From positions 1 through 64,000 of the forward strand of contig JAHPZJ010000028.1 of NCBI GenBank assembly GCA_019058245.1: DNA of 64,000 bases, read 5' to 3'. Position 1 is the first letter of the stretch, and the number at the start of each line of letters is the position of its first letter. Made by a program: the position numbers and the translations under genes. Of the stretch, positions 45,869 through 56,543 are shown piece by piece. Origin of the DNA: Promethearchaeota archaeon. GTDB lineage: Archaea > Asgardarchaeota > Lokiarchaeia > Sigyniarchaeales > SOKP01. The notes under the pieces were generated by a model. That model was not told where the DNA came from, did no database searches, and saw only the letters and a list, made by a program, of their open reading frames with translations.

Positions 45869-46516
45869 TTAAAAAGAAGTAATTAAAATTAAAATCCCCA
45901 CAAAAATAAAGATTGATGTAGAAATTAATTTTAAATAAAATTTTGGCACCTTTTGGGCGATAAAAGCTCCAAAAAGAATTCCTATCCATGCCACAGAAAT
46001 TAGAGCTAAAAAAGATCCTAACCAAACTTCAAGAGGGAGTCTGTATTGTGAAGCTAGAGTAATCGTTAAAATTTGGGTTTTATCTCCTAACTCCATTAAA
46101 AATATATATATAAAACCTGCAATGTAAGGATTACTTTTAAATTTTGATAATATAGATGGTAATTCTTTCCTATCTTCAATACTATCTTGCTTTTTTTCAT
46201 TATTTGAAATATTAAAATCTTCAGAATTTCTCTCTAAATAGAGCTTCTTGAGATTTCTTGCTTCTAAAATCCCAATTATAATAAAGAGAATTCCTGAAAT
46301 TATTGAGATTATTAAAATTGGAACAAATTGAGTAATAATCACTCCGAAAAAAACACCAATAGTTACCAAGAGTGCAAATCCAAGAGTAACCCCTATCCCG
46401 ACTTTATAAAACTTCTTATATTCTAAAGCTAAGTTAAATACTATTAATTGAGTCTTGTCTCCAAGTTCTCCAAGAAACAATATTCCATAAGTTATGAAAA
46501 TAATTATAATATCCAC
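45869..46516 (-). CDS. GDT1/TMEM165 family (UPF0016) transporter
   Basis: Membrane transporter of 215 residues, six helices in two inverted halves. Each half has the family motif Glu-X-Gly-Asp-Lys-Thr: LGELGDKTQLIVF (first helix) and MELGDKTQILTITLA (fourth). A charged linker of about 50 residues joins the halves. Family members move Mn2+ or Ca2+ against H+. The gene is divergent from iorA. Bacterial members exist, so this does not by itself indicate eukaryotic affinity. Confidence 0.93.
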   Translation of the reverse strand: MDIIIIFITYGILFLGELGDKTQLIVFNLALEYKKFYKVGIGVTLGFALLVTIGVFFGVIITQFVPILIISIISGILFIIIGILEARNLKKLYLERNSEDFNISNNEKKQDSIEDRKELPSILSKFKSNPYIAGFIYIFLMELGDKTQILTITLASQYRLPLEVWLGSFLALISVAWIGILFGAFIAQKVPKFYLKLISTSIFIFVGILILITSF

Positions 46517-46683
46517 ATTTCTTAAAATTAAATCATTTTTAAAAATAATGTGGATTTATTTCGATATTTGAATTAGCTAATGTTTTTAATTTAGTAAGTT
46601 AATATCTAAATCTTAACGCGATAAATTATATACAATAATGGTCTTTGTTAATCATAAATTACGATTTATTTTTTTTAATAACT

Positions 46684-48630
46684 ATGAATTATAATAAAAT
46701 TGTAAGTGGTAAAGCTGGGACAGAGAAATTCTTTCTTGGAAACGAAGCGATAGTGCGTGGTGCTATAGAAAGCGGGATAGATATTTATACTTTCTATCCA
46801 GGCACACCAAGCTCAGAAGTAGGAGAGAATTTTATGGAAATTTTTAGAGAAGCGGGAATGAGATGGGTGGAATATAGTATCAATGAAAAAGTGGCAATAG
46901 AGGTTGCTGGTGCTGCTTATGCTCGAGGAGCAAAAGCTATGGTAGGAATGAAAAATGTAGGGTTGAACGTTGCTTCTGATCCATTATTTGCTCTTGCTAC
47001 TACACGTCCGAAGAATGAGAATTCTGCTATGGTTATCTTAGTTGCTGATGATCCTCAGCAGTATTCAAGTGCTGTAGAAATGGACTCACGTTATTTTTTA
47101 AAAATCTTTAAAATCCCGGCATTAGAACCAAGTAATCCTCAGGAATGCTTGGAATTTACCAAAGAAGCATTTAACATTTCAAAAGAGTTGAAACTTCCAG
47201 TAATTTTAAGGACCGTAACGATGATTTCTCATGCCAGAAGTAATGTGGTAATTGGAGAGATAAAAACTTCAGGGATAGAAGAGAACTTTGATCTATCAAA
47301 GGAAGTTAACGTTGCTTCAAGAGTTTATTTTTTAGAGTTAAAAGAGGACCAAATATATAATAGGCTTAAAAGAGCATTAGAGATGTCAGAAAATAGCTCA
47401 TTGAACAGAATTGTAAATGAAAACTCAAAAAATCCATATGATTTAGGAATTATCACCAGTGGTGTATCATATAGTTATACAAATGAAGCATTAGATTTTT
47501 TCGAACTGGAAGCTCCAATACTCAAAATTGGCTTTATAAATCCACTTCCAGAAAGAAAAATTGCGGAATTTTTAAGGAATTTTAAACAGATATTTGTAAT
47601 TGAAGAAAATGACACGTTTCTTGAAACTCAAATACTTGCAATTGCCCAAAAAAATAGATTTAATGTAAAGATTCATGGGAAGGACCCATTTTCATACTCA
47701 AAAGAAAATACATTATTGCCTATGGTAGGAGAGTTAAATCCTACCAAAGTTGCATTAGCATTAGTGAAAGTATTAAATTTAAAACCAAGAATAGATTTAC
47801 GCCAAATTAATAAAAAATATAATTTAATGGCAAGACAAGCCATATTATGTGCGGGATGTCCCCACAGGGCAACAGGATATGCTCTACAAAAAGCTATTAA
47901 AAAGATTAAACTAAAAACAGGAAAAGATATATACTTTTATCAGGATATTGGATGCTATACACTTTTAGCATTACCACCTTTTTCTTTTGCTAATGTTAAA
48001 TATTGCATGGGTTCCAGCATAGCCTTAGCTCAAGGAGTTGCTCGAACAAGCGTAAGTCTTAATATCGCTATTATTGGTGATGGAACTTTTTTTCATTCAG
48101 GAATACCTGCATTAATAAATGGAATTTATAATAATACTCCAATTTTAGTTTTATTATTAGATAATGGATGGATTGGAATGACAGGACAACAACCAAATCC
48201 AGGGAGTGATACCCGCTACTATAAAGAGGGATCAACAAAAGAAGCAATAAATTTGGAGGATTTCTTACATGGTACAGGTGCGAATATTAGTACAATTAAC
48301 CATTATGAAAAGGATGATGAAAAATATATTTCAAATCTAACAAAACTTATTTTTGAAAAAGGAGTTGATGTGATAGAAAATAGAAAACTAAATGTTATTC
48401 TTATTAGGGATGAGTGCATTCAGAAAACGATTAAACGAGAGGCTCCAACGATAAGATATGTTAATCCAGAATTATGCAATAATTGTGGGCTATGTTATAA
48501 TAAATTAATGTGTCCTGCTATTGATTCAAAAGAAGAATTTGCATTTATTGACCGAAATTTATGTCTAGGTTGTGGAATATGTGAAGAAATTTGCCCAAAT
48601 AATGCAATCGAGAAGGAGGAGCCGAAATGA
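46684..48630 (+). CDS. iorA: Indolepyruvate:ferredoxin oxidoreductase, alpha subunit
   Basis: 648-residue subunit of indolepyruvate oxidoreductase, which oxidatively decarboxylates aryl pyruvates from aromatic amino acids to acyl-CoA, reducing ferredoxin. ATG 46684 (MNYNKIVSG) is preferred to 46645. It has the TPP-binding pyrimidine domain (YPGTPSSEVGE), the TPP diphosphate motif GDGTFFHSGI with N in LLLDNGWIGMTG, and a C-terminal pair of 4Fe-4S sites (CNNCGLC and CLGCGICEEICPNNA). It forms an operon with iorB, overlapping by four bases. The enzyme is oxygen-sensitive in known archaea. Confidence 0.96.
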   Translation: MNYNKIVSGKAGTEKFFLGNEAIVRGAIESGIDIYTFYPGTPSSEVGENFMEIFREAGMRWVEYSINEKVAIEVAGAAYARGAKAMVGMKNVGLNVASDPLFALATTRPKNENSAMVILVADDPQQYSSAVEMDSRYFLKIFKIPALEPSNPQECLEFTKEAFNISKELKLPVILRTVTMISHARSNVVIGEIKTSGIEENFDLSKEVNVASRVYFLELKEDQIYNRLKRALEMSENSSLNRIVNENSKNPYDLGIITSGVSYSYTNEALDFFELEAPILKIGFINPLPERKIAEFLRNFKQIFVIEENDTFLETQILAIAQKNRFNVKIHGKDPFSYSKENTLLPMVGELNPTKVALALVKVLNLKPRIDLRQINKKYNLMARQAILCAGCPHRATGYALQKAIKKIKLKTGKDIYFYQDIGCYTLLALPPFSFANVKYCMGSSIALAQGVARTSVSLNIAIIGDGTFFHSGIPALINGIYNNTPILVLLLDNGWIGMTGQQPNPGSDTRYYKEGSTKEAINLEDFLHGTGANISTINHYEKDDEKYISNLTKLIFEKGVDVIENRKLNVILIRDECIQKTIKREAPTIRYVNPELCNNCGLCYNKLMCPAIDSKEEFAFIDRNLCLGCGICEEICPNNAIEKEEPK

Positions 48631-49220
48631 AGGTTGACAGTTATAGAATAGTGCTTACTGGTTTAGGGGGTCAAGGATTAGTCAGTTTATTACAAATTTT
48701 AGGAAATGCTCTAAAAATTGAGGGATATAAAGTTATGACTTCTGAGACTCATGGTCTTAGTCAGAGAGGAGGAAAAGTGACTTGCTTTCTTAGTTTTGGA
48801 AATAAACTCCTTGCTCCAATACCAATGATAGGAACAGCAGATATGATAATTGCTTTAGAAGAAAGTACTATATTGGATGTTTTGAATTTTGCTAAACCAG
48901 ATAAAAGTACTAATTTAATAATATCTACTTATGAGAAACATGAAATTGAGAAGGATTATCCCTCTTTAGAATATCTATTAGATGCCTTGTATGAAATTTC
49001 AGAGAATATTTATTTTATTCCTGCCCATGAAGTTGCTGTAAAATCCCTTGGTAATTTAAAAACAATGAATATTGTTATCTTAGGTTATATTTTAAAATTC
49101 TTACCAATAAAAAGAGATGTAATTGAAACCGCCATAAAGGAAAATTTCTTAGGAAAAAGGTTTGAAATGAATCTAAAAGCCCTCAGTGAAGGTCAAAAAT
49201 TAATATCAAAAAATTTTTAA
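48627..49220 (+). CDS. iorB: Indolepyruvate:ferredoxin oxidoreductase, beta subunit
   Basis: 197-residue beta subunit with the 2-oxoacid oxidoreductase gamma-type fold: IVLTGLGGQGLVSLLQILG (Rossmann-like loop), ETHGLSQRGGKVTCFLSFG and IIALEESTILDVL. Its ATG overlaps the iorA TGA (ATGA), so translation is coupled, and subunit stoichiometry should be equal. GAGGAGCC just inside the end of iorA is its ribosome-binding site. Confidence 0.95.
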   Translation: MKVDSYRIVLTGLGGQGLVSLLQILGNALKIEGYKVMTSETHGLSQRGGKVTCFLSFGNKLLAPIPMIGTADMIIALEESTILDVLNFAKPDKSTNLIISTYEKHEIEKDYPSLEYLLDALYEISENIYFIPAHEVAVKSLGNLKTMNIVILGYILKFLPIKRDVIETAIKENFLGKRFEMNLKALSEGQKLISKNF

Positions 49221-49419
49221 TCGTTTACTTATTTGTGTAATATATATTTGAGGTATTTTAGGCAATTTAGTCACTAAGAGAATAAATGATTTTCTTCTAA
49301 AAAAGACAGAGTGATCATAATAATTTATAATTTCAAAATTTAATTATTTAGTTAGATATGCATCTTTAAAAAAAGAAATAATTGTTTTTTTTAGGTTATT
49401 TGATTAATATAACAAGGGG

Positions 49420-52400
49420 TTGATTAATATTTCTAAAAGATTGAGAAGGTTTGGAATTGTTTTATCTAGTATGTTGTTTATTTCGAGTTTAATGCTTATT
49501 TTTAATTTTTCTCCACCATTAAATGAAAATAGTGTTGATCTTTCAAATGATCTAAAATTAAGTTCAAATGAATCTAACTCAAAACCATTATTAGTGTATC
49601 AATATGCAACCATTACTAACACTTTTTTCCCGCTATCTTTACCAAAAAACGTTAGTTTTACTTTATTAGAAGACTGGGTTTCAGAAAATATAACAATTTT
49701 TTATGATGGAGTGTCTCACAGAAAGGATTGGGTAATAAATGGTAGTTTTGATGCTGGTGAGGCTCCATGGGAATATTTTACAATTGAAGATGATACCATA
49801 TTTGTTCATATGTCTTGGGCATCTGGTTCTGTAGGAATTGAAATTGATAAAAATAATAATAATCTAGAAAAAGGTTCTTATGGATATTTTGAGGAAAATG
49901 TATCTATCTCTGAACCTTTAGCGTCTAATACATATGCAACCTTATCTATGGATTATTTATACACAATAGAATCAGGAGGGACACCCTCTAATGATAACAT
50001 TAGTGTGTTTTTATCTATAGATATTGAGGGTGTAGAACAAAATGTTTCTACATCCATATTGAATATAGTATGGAATAAATGGACACCAATGAGTGTAACC
50101 TATGATCTTTCAGATATTAACCAACAACTCCCAAATAATGCCACAATTAGAACAGGAGTCTATGTGACAAATGAGACTGATACAGGAGCTAAAGATCAAT
50201 GGATTAGAATTGATAATGTTGATTTTACCCTTTGGACTAAACCAAATCAAGAAAATTTAACAGTGGCTGAAGATCTTGAAGATAATTTCGAATATGGTTA
50301 TCAAAATATAACTTTTGGTAAGGGGAAAACCTTTATTAATAAAACAAAGAGTCCAATTGAAACTTCTGATATTTTATTTACAATTTCTAAAAATGAGATA
50401 ATATCTGAGGAAATCAACATTTATAATATAACAATTACCTCAGAAGCAATTAAGATCTTTAATTCTACAATAGCAGGTCAAGAAGGTACACAATTTTCAT
50501 CTAATACAATGATAACTTGGGAAACAGAGTGCTCTTTTTCAATTCCTTATAGTTATTTAAATAGTTGGGCAGAAATCAAGAAACCTAGTGATTGGAATAT
50601 CACTTCCGTATTAGATGGATATGATGTGGAAAAAAGGGAAAATTGTACAGGTATTGGACTTGGATCTGAAAGTTTAAAAATACCAGTGGGGATATTGGCG
50701 TCAGGGTTATGGGAAATTAAGGCAGTCAGTAGAAATTATATTATTCATGGTGAAATTGATGTGTGGAATTGGACAAATTATATACAACAATCAAACATTA
50801 CTTTGGGGGATATTTTTCAAATTAATATGACATTAAACGATACAATACCTTATGAAAATACCTATGTAAATTGTACCATCAAATTTCCTAATGGAACTAT
50901 ATATTGGGAAGGTAGTAAAGAGTTATTAGTTTCAAATGAAGTTCAATTTGGTGATTTTACAGTTGGAAAAAATATGACCGTTGGTAGTTATGAGGTGAAT
51001 TTATTATGGACAAATAATCAATCCTCTATCTATAGGGATAAAGTAGGGTACTCCCATTTTAATTTCATTGTATGGCATCATACAAATTTAACACCTGTAG
51101 ATTTATATATAGAGCGTATATCTGGAGAGCCACTTCTAATAAAAGTTAATTTCACTGATTATGATTGTAATACATATATTGATTTTGCAACTATAACTTA
51201 TAATGGAACTTTACATGGTGGAATTTCTGGAACAATGGCTTATCTTGGATCGGGTATTTACGTAGCAGAAGTGGATACAAGTAGTTTAGCTATAGGATCT
51301 TACTATTTCTCTTTTAATGCTTCAAAATCATATTATGAGAATCAATCTATTATGAAATTAATCCAGCTTAAAATAATATATCAACCACTTGCCTTAGAAG
51401 TTCCTGGTACAGTTATAAATGCTAATTCAAACGATTATGTAAACTGTAGTGTAAATGTAACTGGAGCACTTACACATACTTTAATACCTGGAAAAACCAA
51501 TATTTCAACTGATTGGCATAAACCATACGAAATATTGAATGGTACTATCGAAGGTACATATATTCTCAATTTTTCAACTTATGACGTACCTACTCAAGGT
51601 ACTCTTGAAACTTTCACAATCCAAATATTTGCTAATAAAACAAATTATGGCTCAACATCAGCTTATATTTCATTAACTGTACATCCAATCCCAACAATAG
51701 CAAATGTGAATGAATCTATTATTAATGTTGACTTTAATGAGAATTTTTCTTTAGAAGTGAATTTTATGGTTAAAACATCAAGTGAAATTATCACAGGGGC
51801 TATCTTAAATGTTAATTGGTCTTCGTTTTGTGATGTTAAACTAATATCTAATGGTTTTATTATAGATTGTTCAACAGAAGGTTTATCATTAGGTAGTTAC
51901 ACTTTAGTAATTCAAATAAACCATCCTGGATATGAAATTGCTTTTAAAAATGTTTATGTAAATATAAATCCAAAATCTACATCTTTAGTAATTTTTTTGA
52001 ATCAGAATGAAAAAACATCTGATAGATCTATATCAATATTTTGGAATGAACCTTTAAACATTACAACTCTTTATAAAGATTCATTGGCAAATGAATTTAT
52101 TGAAGGTGCCACAGTTCTGGTAAATGAGTCAAATACTTCTGAATCTTTATATCGAAATATTCCCCAATATTCTAAAATTTTCAATCCGGGTGATTTATCT
52201 ACTGGAATTCACTATTTAACAATTATTGCTCAAAAGGAAAATTATTTAAAATTTTCCAGTGATGTCACAATAACAGTGAAGCAAATTGAGATTAATATTA
52301 AAACAGTTAATTTTAATAATTCACTTGAAATGTTAGCAGGTAAATCTACTAATCTTATTATTAAACTTACTGAAGAAAATACCGGAATTATTATTGAAAA

Positions 52401-53421
52401 TGCAAGTGTTTCTTATTATGATTTGGAAAATATTTTTAATGAATTTCAAAATACTGGTAATGGAACATATGAAGCAAAAATAAATATACCAGATAATACT
52501 AAAGAAGGAACTTATTCAATAACACTTAATGTATTTATTGAGGGGGATATATATAAACCAGCTAAAACTTCATTCATTATAGTTGTGTCTAAAGAACCAA
52601 CTCCAAATTATTTAATTTGGATACTAACTGCTGGTATATTGATTCTTATTGGAGTAATAAGCCTTATAGGTGTAAGACATTATGTACTTTTACCAAAAAA
52701 GAGAGAAAAAGAATCGAAATTGCTGGCAAGAACTCAAAAATATAAAGATCTAATGAATATTGAAGCTATATTAGTTGCTCAAAGAGAGAGTGGTCTATAT
52801 TTATATTTGAAAAGTTATTATGCCTTAGAAAAATACAGAAAAGAACTACTTTCCGGATTTATCCATGCAATTACAACCATCAGTAAAGAAATTGTAAGAA
52901 AAGATACAATAATAGAAGAATATAGTGAGTTAAAAACGCCGAAAAGTATTGAAAGCTTAATCGAACTTGATTTCAAACACTTCTATTTTCTTATAGGTGA
53001 TTACAAGGCTATACGAATAATTTTCATTCTAAAAGACAAAGCTTCTGAGAGATTTAAAATTCAATTAAAAAATCTCTTAATGGCGATTGATTTAAAGTTT
53101 GCGGAAGATCTAGCAAATTGGACTGGAAATATTGCTAAATTTGAAAAAATAATGCCTTCTATTATTAATGAGTATTTTGATTTACCTTATAAAGAGTTAT
53201 TCCAATTAAACAGCCCCCGACATATTGCTAAGGTTAAAGAAGAAACGGAATTAAGTATAATGGAAAATCGGATTTTGAATGTCATTTATTCAATAGCTAA
53301 AGGTAAACAAAAGTTTTATTTATCAGATGCAATAGAATTGGTCGAAGAGAAAAACAAAGATTTAGTAATTGATGCACTTGAATCAATTTTAGAGAAAAAA
53401 ATAATAATATCTTCTAATTAA
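49420..53421 (+). CDS. Receptor-like protein: ectodomain, one TM and cytosolic longin-like domain
   Basis: Protein of 1333 residues. A signal anchor lies at residues 8-30. A long ectodomain of repeated beta-sandwich (Ig-like) segments with very many Asn-X-Ser/Thr sites spans about 40-1055. A TM helix follows at about 1062-1083 (LIWILTAGILILIGVISLIG), then a basic stop-transfer KKREKE. The cytosolic part has a longin/roadblock-like domain (about 1100-1260; NIEAILVAQRESGLYLY, LLSGFIHAITTISKE) and a small helical end resembling a winged helix. The start is uncertain: TTG 49420 directly abuts the AAGGGG site, and ATT 49423 or 49429 may be used. It could link surface binding to internal GTPase signalling. 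Confidence 0.8.
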   Translation: MINISKRLRRFGIVLSSMLFISSLMLIFNFSPPLNENSVDLSNDLKLSSNESNSKPLLVYQYATITNTFFPLSLPKNVSFTLLEDWVSENITIFYDGVSHRKDWVINGSFDAGEAPWEYFTIEDDTIFVHMSWASGSVGIEIDKNNNNLEKGSYGYFEENVSISEPLASNTYATLSMDYLYTIESGGTPSNDNISVFLSIDIEGVEQNVSTSILNIVWNKWTPMSVTYDLSDINQQLPNNATIRTGVYVTNETDTGAKDQWIRIDNVDFTLWTKPNQENLTVAEDLEDNFEYGYQNITFGKGKTFINKTKSPIETSDILFTISKNEIISEEINIYNITITSEAIKIFNSTIAGQEGTQFSSNTMITWETECSFSIPYSYLNSWAEIKKPSDWNITSVLDGYDVEKRENCTGIGLGSESLKIPVGILASGLWEIKAVSRNYIIHGEIDVWNWTNYIQQSNITLGDIFQINMTLNDTIPYENTYVNCTIKFPNGTIYWEGSKELLVSNEVQFGDFTVGKNMTVGSYEVNLLWTNNQSSIYRDKVGYSHFNFIVWHHTNLTPVDLYIERISGEPLLIKVNFTDYDCNTYIDFATITYNGTLHGGISGTMAYLGSGIYVAEVDTSSLAIGSYYFSFNASKSYYENQSIMKLIQLKIIYQPLALEVPGTVINANSNDYVNCSVNVTGALTHTLIPGKTNISTDWHKPYEILNGTIEGTYILNFSTYDVPTQGTLETFTIQIFANKTNYGSTSAYISLTVHPIPTIANVNESIINVDFNENFSLEVNFMVKTSSEIITGAILNVNWSSFCDVKLISNGFIIDCSTEGLSLGSYTLVIQINHPGYEIAFKNVYVNINPKSTSLVIFLNQNEKTSDRSISIFWNEPLNITTLYKDSLANEFIEGATVLVNESNTSESLYRNIPQYSKIFNPGDLSTGIHYLTIIAQKENYLKFSSDVTITVKQIEINIKTVNFNNSLEMLAGKSTNLIIKLTEENTGIIIENASVSYYDLENIFNEFQNTGNGTYEAKINIPDNTKEGTYSITLNVFIEGDIYKPAKTSFIIVVSKEPTPNYLIWILTAGILILIGVISLIGVRHYVLLPKKREKESKLLARTQKYKDLMNIEAILVAQRESGLYLYLKSYYALEKYRKELLSGFIHAITTISKEIVRKDTIIEEYSELKTPKSIESLIELDFKHFYFLIGDYKAIRIIFILKDKASERFKIQLKNLLMAIDLKFAEDLANWTGNIAKFEKIMPSIINEYFDLPYKELFQLNSPRHIAKVKEETELSIMENRILNVIYSIAKGKQKFYLSDAIELVEEKNKDLVIDALESILEKKIIISSN

Positions 53422-53510
53422 GAAAAGCTCAATGTGATAAATATATTGATTTCATAAACATTACCTAAATATACAAAAGATTCTGATATTTTATGTGTAG
53501 GAATTTTATT

Positions 53511-54884
53511 TCATAAATACTTTTGTAGGTTTAGAATTTTTTTTTCTAATTTTTTAATTCGAGATTCATTTCCATTGAAATCTTGGACATCTCTAAGAAT
53601 TTTTAATCCTTGTTTGTAGTAATTAATGGCATTGATATAATCTTTCTTTTTTTCAGCTTTTTCAGCAGTAATCAAAGCATATTCAAGATCCATCTCTTTA
53701 ATCTTTTTATCAAGTTCTAACACTGAAAAAGAAATACTCCCAATTTCATCTTTAAAATCAAAACCAGTTGCTAAATATAAAGCTTTCTCATATTCTCGTA
53801 GAGCTTCTTTGTATATTAAAGATTTTTCAGCAGTTTGAGCTTTCTTAATATAGGTATGGATAGCCTTTCTAACTTCTTCTTCACTCATAGATTCTGCTTT
53901 TTTTTTCAGTTCATTAATAGCATCATCATTAGCAATAATTGGAGAAATAAGCTCATTGCTGGCTAATCTTGTTGCATTTGATTCATGAAATTTTAGGACC
54001 TTATCTTCAGCAATCTCTATTGTTGTTGGATATATAAAATTTTGTTCTAGAAGTCGATATATTTCATAAAGAATAACTTTAGCTTCAATGTTTACAATTT
54101 TTTGAACTTCATCAATTAAATTTATGATAAAAAAGAAGCGTTTTGAAGCTAATAATTTTTTAGCAAAATCTATTATTGCCTTTTGTATAGTATTTTTTTT
54201 GATTGTTTCTAATGTATCTGGTAGAAATGTATGGGTTAGAGTCATAGGAAAAACCAATTTAATATTAAAAGTATCAGCTATGAAATCAATCGTATCTCCG
54301 AAATCAAGCTTCTTTGTATTAATAAATAGTTCTAATCTATCTAAATATCTTGATTCATATTCATTTAAAAACTCAATAACAAGATTTTTCAAGCTATCAG
54401 AAGCTTCATGATCCAAAACTAAACAAATCCTAATATATTCTCTATTTTTTAGTAGAATATTGAATGTCTCATATTGAAATTCATAAAAAGGATATTTTTT
54501 TCCACTATTGGAATGATTATTAGTTGTGGTACCTGATTCAGAAAAAGTAATATTTGCTTGTATAAATCCTAAGAGTAATTCAATATTTATTCCTGCACCT
54601 GAAAGTGGATAATCTATTATTGGTAGTCCCGAATCTCTTGCCATTAATATAATGTGTTTAATGTTTAGAACATTTAGAAATTTTTGCCAGATATAATCTT
54701 GAAATACCTTGATACGGTTTTCTTCGGAATCAATTATAGTAATCTTTAAATTTTGATCTAAGTATAAACCAATTTTATGAAGTTGTTCTTTTACACACTC
54801 TTTACAGAAATCTGGATATTTTTCACAATCATTTTTATCTATTCCACAATCAAATCCAACAGGACTAATTTGAAAATATACCAT
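53511..54884 (-). CDS. Cytosolic longin-like and TPR protein
   Basis: Protein of 457 residues. A Cys-rich start (CGIDKNDC ... FCKECVKEQ) may bind metal. The middle contains a longin/roadblock-like fold (HIILMARDSGLPIIDYPLSG, ELLLGFIQANITFSES, EYIRICLVLD). The C-terminal third has TPR-like helical pairs (IKKAQTAEKSLIYKEALREYEKALYLA, AEKAEKKKDYINAINYYKQGLKIL). It is soluble. Its longin-like part resembles that of the convergent receptor-like protein at 49420, which suggests one pathway. It is an Asgard-style regulator; partners are unknown. Confidence 0.75.
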   Translation of the reverse strand: MVYFQISPVGFDCGIDKNDCEKYPDFCKECVKEQLHKIGLYLDQNLKITIIDSEENRIKVFQDYIWQKFLNVLNIKHIILMARDSGLPIIDYPLSGAGINIELLLGFIQANITFSESGTTTNNHSNSGKKYPFYEFQYETFNILLKNREYIRICLVLDHEASDSLKNLVIEFLNEYESRYLDRLELFINTKKLDFGDTIDFIADTFNIKLVFPMTLTHTFLPDTLETIKKNTIQKAIIDFAKKLLASKRFFFIINLIDEVQKIVNIEAKVILYEIYRLLEQNFIYPTTIEIAEDKVLKFHESNATRLASNELISPIIANDDAINELKKKAESMSEEEVRKAIHTYIKKAQTAEKSLIYKEALREYEKALYLATGFDFKDEIGSISFSVLELDKKIKEMDLEYALITAEKAEKKKDYINAINYYKQGLKILRDVQDFNGNESRIKKLEKKILNLQKYL

Positions 54885-55093
54885 TTAAATCAATATTTCA
54901 AAAAAATAGTTCTAATTTAAATTATAGCGTTTAATAACTTTAATTTTAATATATTTTATTTAACTTTTTCAGCAAATAAATATAGTAACAATATAGACTT
55001 TTTATTAATTTTTATAGTTTTTTGATTCTGTATCAATATAACGAAAAATGGAAAATTAAAAAAAAAAGAAAACTATTTAATTAAGATTTCTAA

Positions 55094-56128
55094 TTAAACG
55101 TGATATCTTTGATTAATTACGGTTTGGAATTGAATATTCGAGCGGGGGCGCTCTTGATAACCACCTCGCTTTGAAACCAAGTAAAAATGTGCCATATTTT
55201 TCTCATGTACTAGAGTAATTCCACGCCATTTGTTATTCTTAGAAGTAAATTCTACTACATTTCCAAGTGCGATTCCCTCTCTAGTAGTATATTTGAAACT
55301 TAATCTTGCTAAAATCTTTAGAAGTTCATCATGAAAATCAACGAGCTTCTGCTTAGGGTTATCCTTAAATCTTAATGCTTCAATGGAAAAAGCTTTAAGA
55401 ATATCTTTACTCATTGTTTTCCATACTTTAGGATTTGCATAAAACTCTATACCTATAAATTCTCCATTAATAAACACTGCAATTCCGCATTGATTTTCTA
55501 TATTTTTAAAATGCTTAACAAGGTCTCCAGTCTGTTTTTCAGATTCTTTTGTCATTTCAAGGTAACTTTGAGTTGGAGCAATAGATGGGAGATAATTCAT
55601 TTCGTATCTATGTGATTGAATCTCATTCCATACTGCGCCTTGTCCTGCAGCAGAAATAGCTTCATATGCTACATTAGGGTGGAGCCTAGTACTTGATGAT
55701 TTGAAACCTCGACTTTTATTATAAGTCCATCTTGATTGTTCCACGCATTTAGCAGGGATTGTATATTTTTGTTTATCAATTCCAGGATTTTTGCTGACTA
55801 AATTTTGTTTTCCTCCTTTATGTAATAAAATTGGCTCCCATATGGTTCTATCTTGTTTTCCACCATGAACTGTCATTCCAAATGGAATTAGTATTTGTGT
55901 ATCACTTTTATTTATAACTTCCAAATGACCAACAGATTCTGTTTCAATAATCTCGATTAGGTCAAGTTCTTCTGCTTCTTTAATACTAATGAATTCTATA
56001 AATTTGTCATCTTGAACAATGATGGGGATAATAGTCATATTTTTATAAACTTGAGGAGTATCTAATTTAAGATAACTTAAAGGGTTTTCAAATATGGTTT
56101 TTACAATTTCTATACTTTCATTTTTCAA
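55094..56128 (-). CDS. ARPP-1 domain protein
   Basis: Protein of 344 residues of the ARPP-1 family (ARG and rhodanese-phosphatase-superfamily-associated). Recognisable are the N-terminal YKNMTIIPIIVQD, ISIKEAEELDLIEI, the central VINKSDTQILIPFGMTVHGGKQDR, and TIPAKCVEQSRWTYN with Cys-X2-Gln. It is also helical in the C-terminal half (VFINGEFIGIEFY). Its ATG overlaps the stop codon of the winged-helix gene, so both form one unit. The family's biochemical role is unknown. Confidence 0.8.
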   Translation of the reverse strand: MKNESIEIVKTIFENPLSYLKLDTPQVYKNMTIIPIIVQDDKFIEFISIKEAEELDLIEIIETESVGHLEVINKSDTQILIPFGMTVHGGKQDRTIWEPILLHKGGKQNLVSKNPGIDKQKYTIPAKCVEQSRWTYNKSRGFKSSSTRLHPNVAYEAISAAGQGAVWNEIQSHRYEMNYLPSIAPTQSYLEMTKESEKQTGDLVKHFKNIENQCGIAVFINGEFIGIEFYANPKVWKTMSKDILKAFSIEALRFKDNPKQKLVDFHDELLKILARLSFKYTTREGIALGNVVEFTSKNNKWRGITLVHEKNMAHFYLVSKRGGYQERPRSNIQFQTVINQRYHV

Positions 56129-56523
56129 ACATAATCATCCTCCTTTTTATTATTTTTGTTTTTTTCCTCTTCATAGAGAGGATTTATAAATTTATTAACA
56201 ATATTTTTCCCATTTTTGGTAAGTTCTACTCCATAAGAGACTTTGAGTTTTCCATCTTTAGCCACTCCATTAATTCTAGTTCCTTTTTCTTGTGGAATTT
56301 CTGTTTTTGACATTTCTTCTGTGTGAGTTTGTATCAATCCTTCTCTTTTAAGAGCATTTAGATGATAATTTAAGCTCTGTTTTTTCATGCCGAAATCATC
56401 TGCTATCTTTTTAGGTCTTTGAGGATTTTCTGATAGTTCTTTTAGGATATCTGCTCTTATAGGATTTCTAAATACAAGCCCCACTTTATCAAAAATGGGT
56501 TTCTTTTTTTTTTTGTTTTTCAT
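56125..56523 (-). CDS. Winged-helix (ArsR-like) transcriptional regulator
   Basis: Regulator of 132 residues. After a Lys-rich N-terminus, a winged helix lies at about 18-70: RNPIRADILKELSENPQRP, then KKIADDFGMKKQSLNYHLNALKREGLI. The C-terminal part is helical and charged, possibly for dimer formation; no Cys metal site is visible. The TTTAC-N-GTAAA double palindrome 21-50 bases upstream is its probable operator. It is translationally coupled to the ARPP-1 gene, which it probably controls along with itself. Confidence 0.85.
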   Translation of the reverse strand: MKNKKKKKPIFDKVGLVFRNPIRADILKELSENPQRPKKIADDFGMKKQSLNYHLNALKREGLIQTHTEEMSKTEIPQEKGTRINGVAKDGKLKVSYGVELTKNGKNIVNKFINPLYEEEKNKNNKKEDDYV

Positions 56524-56543
56524 AATAAATCACCAAAGAAATA

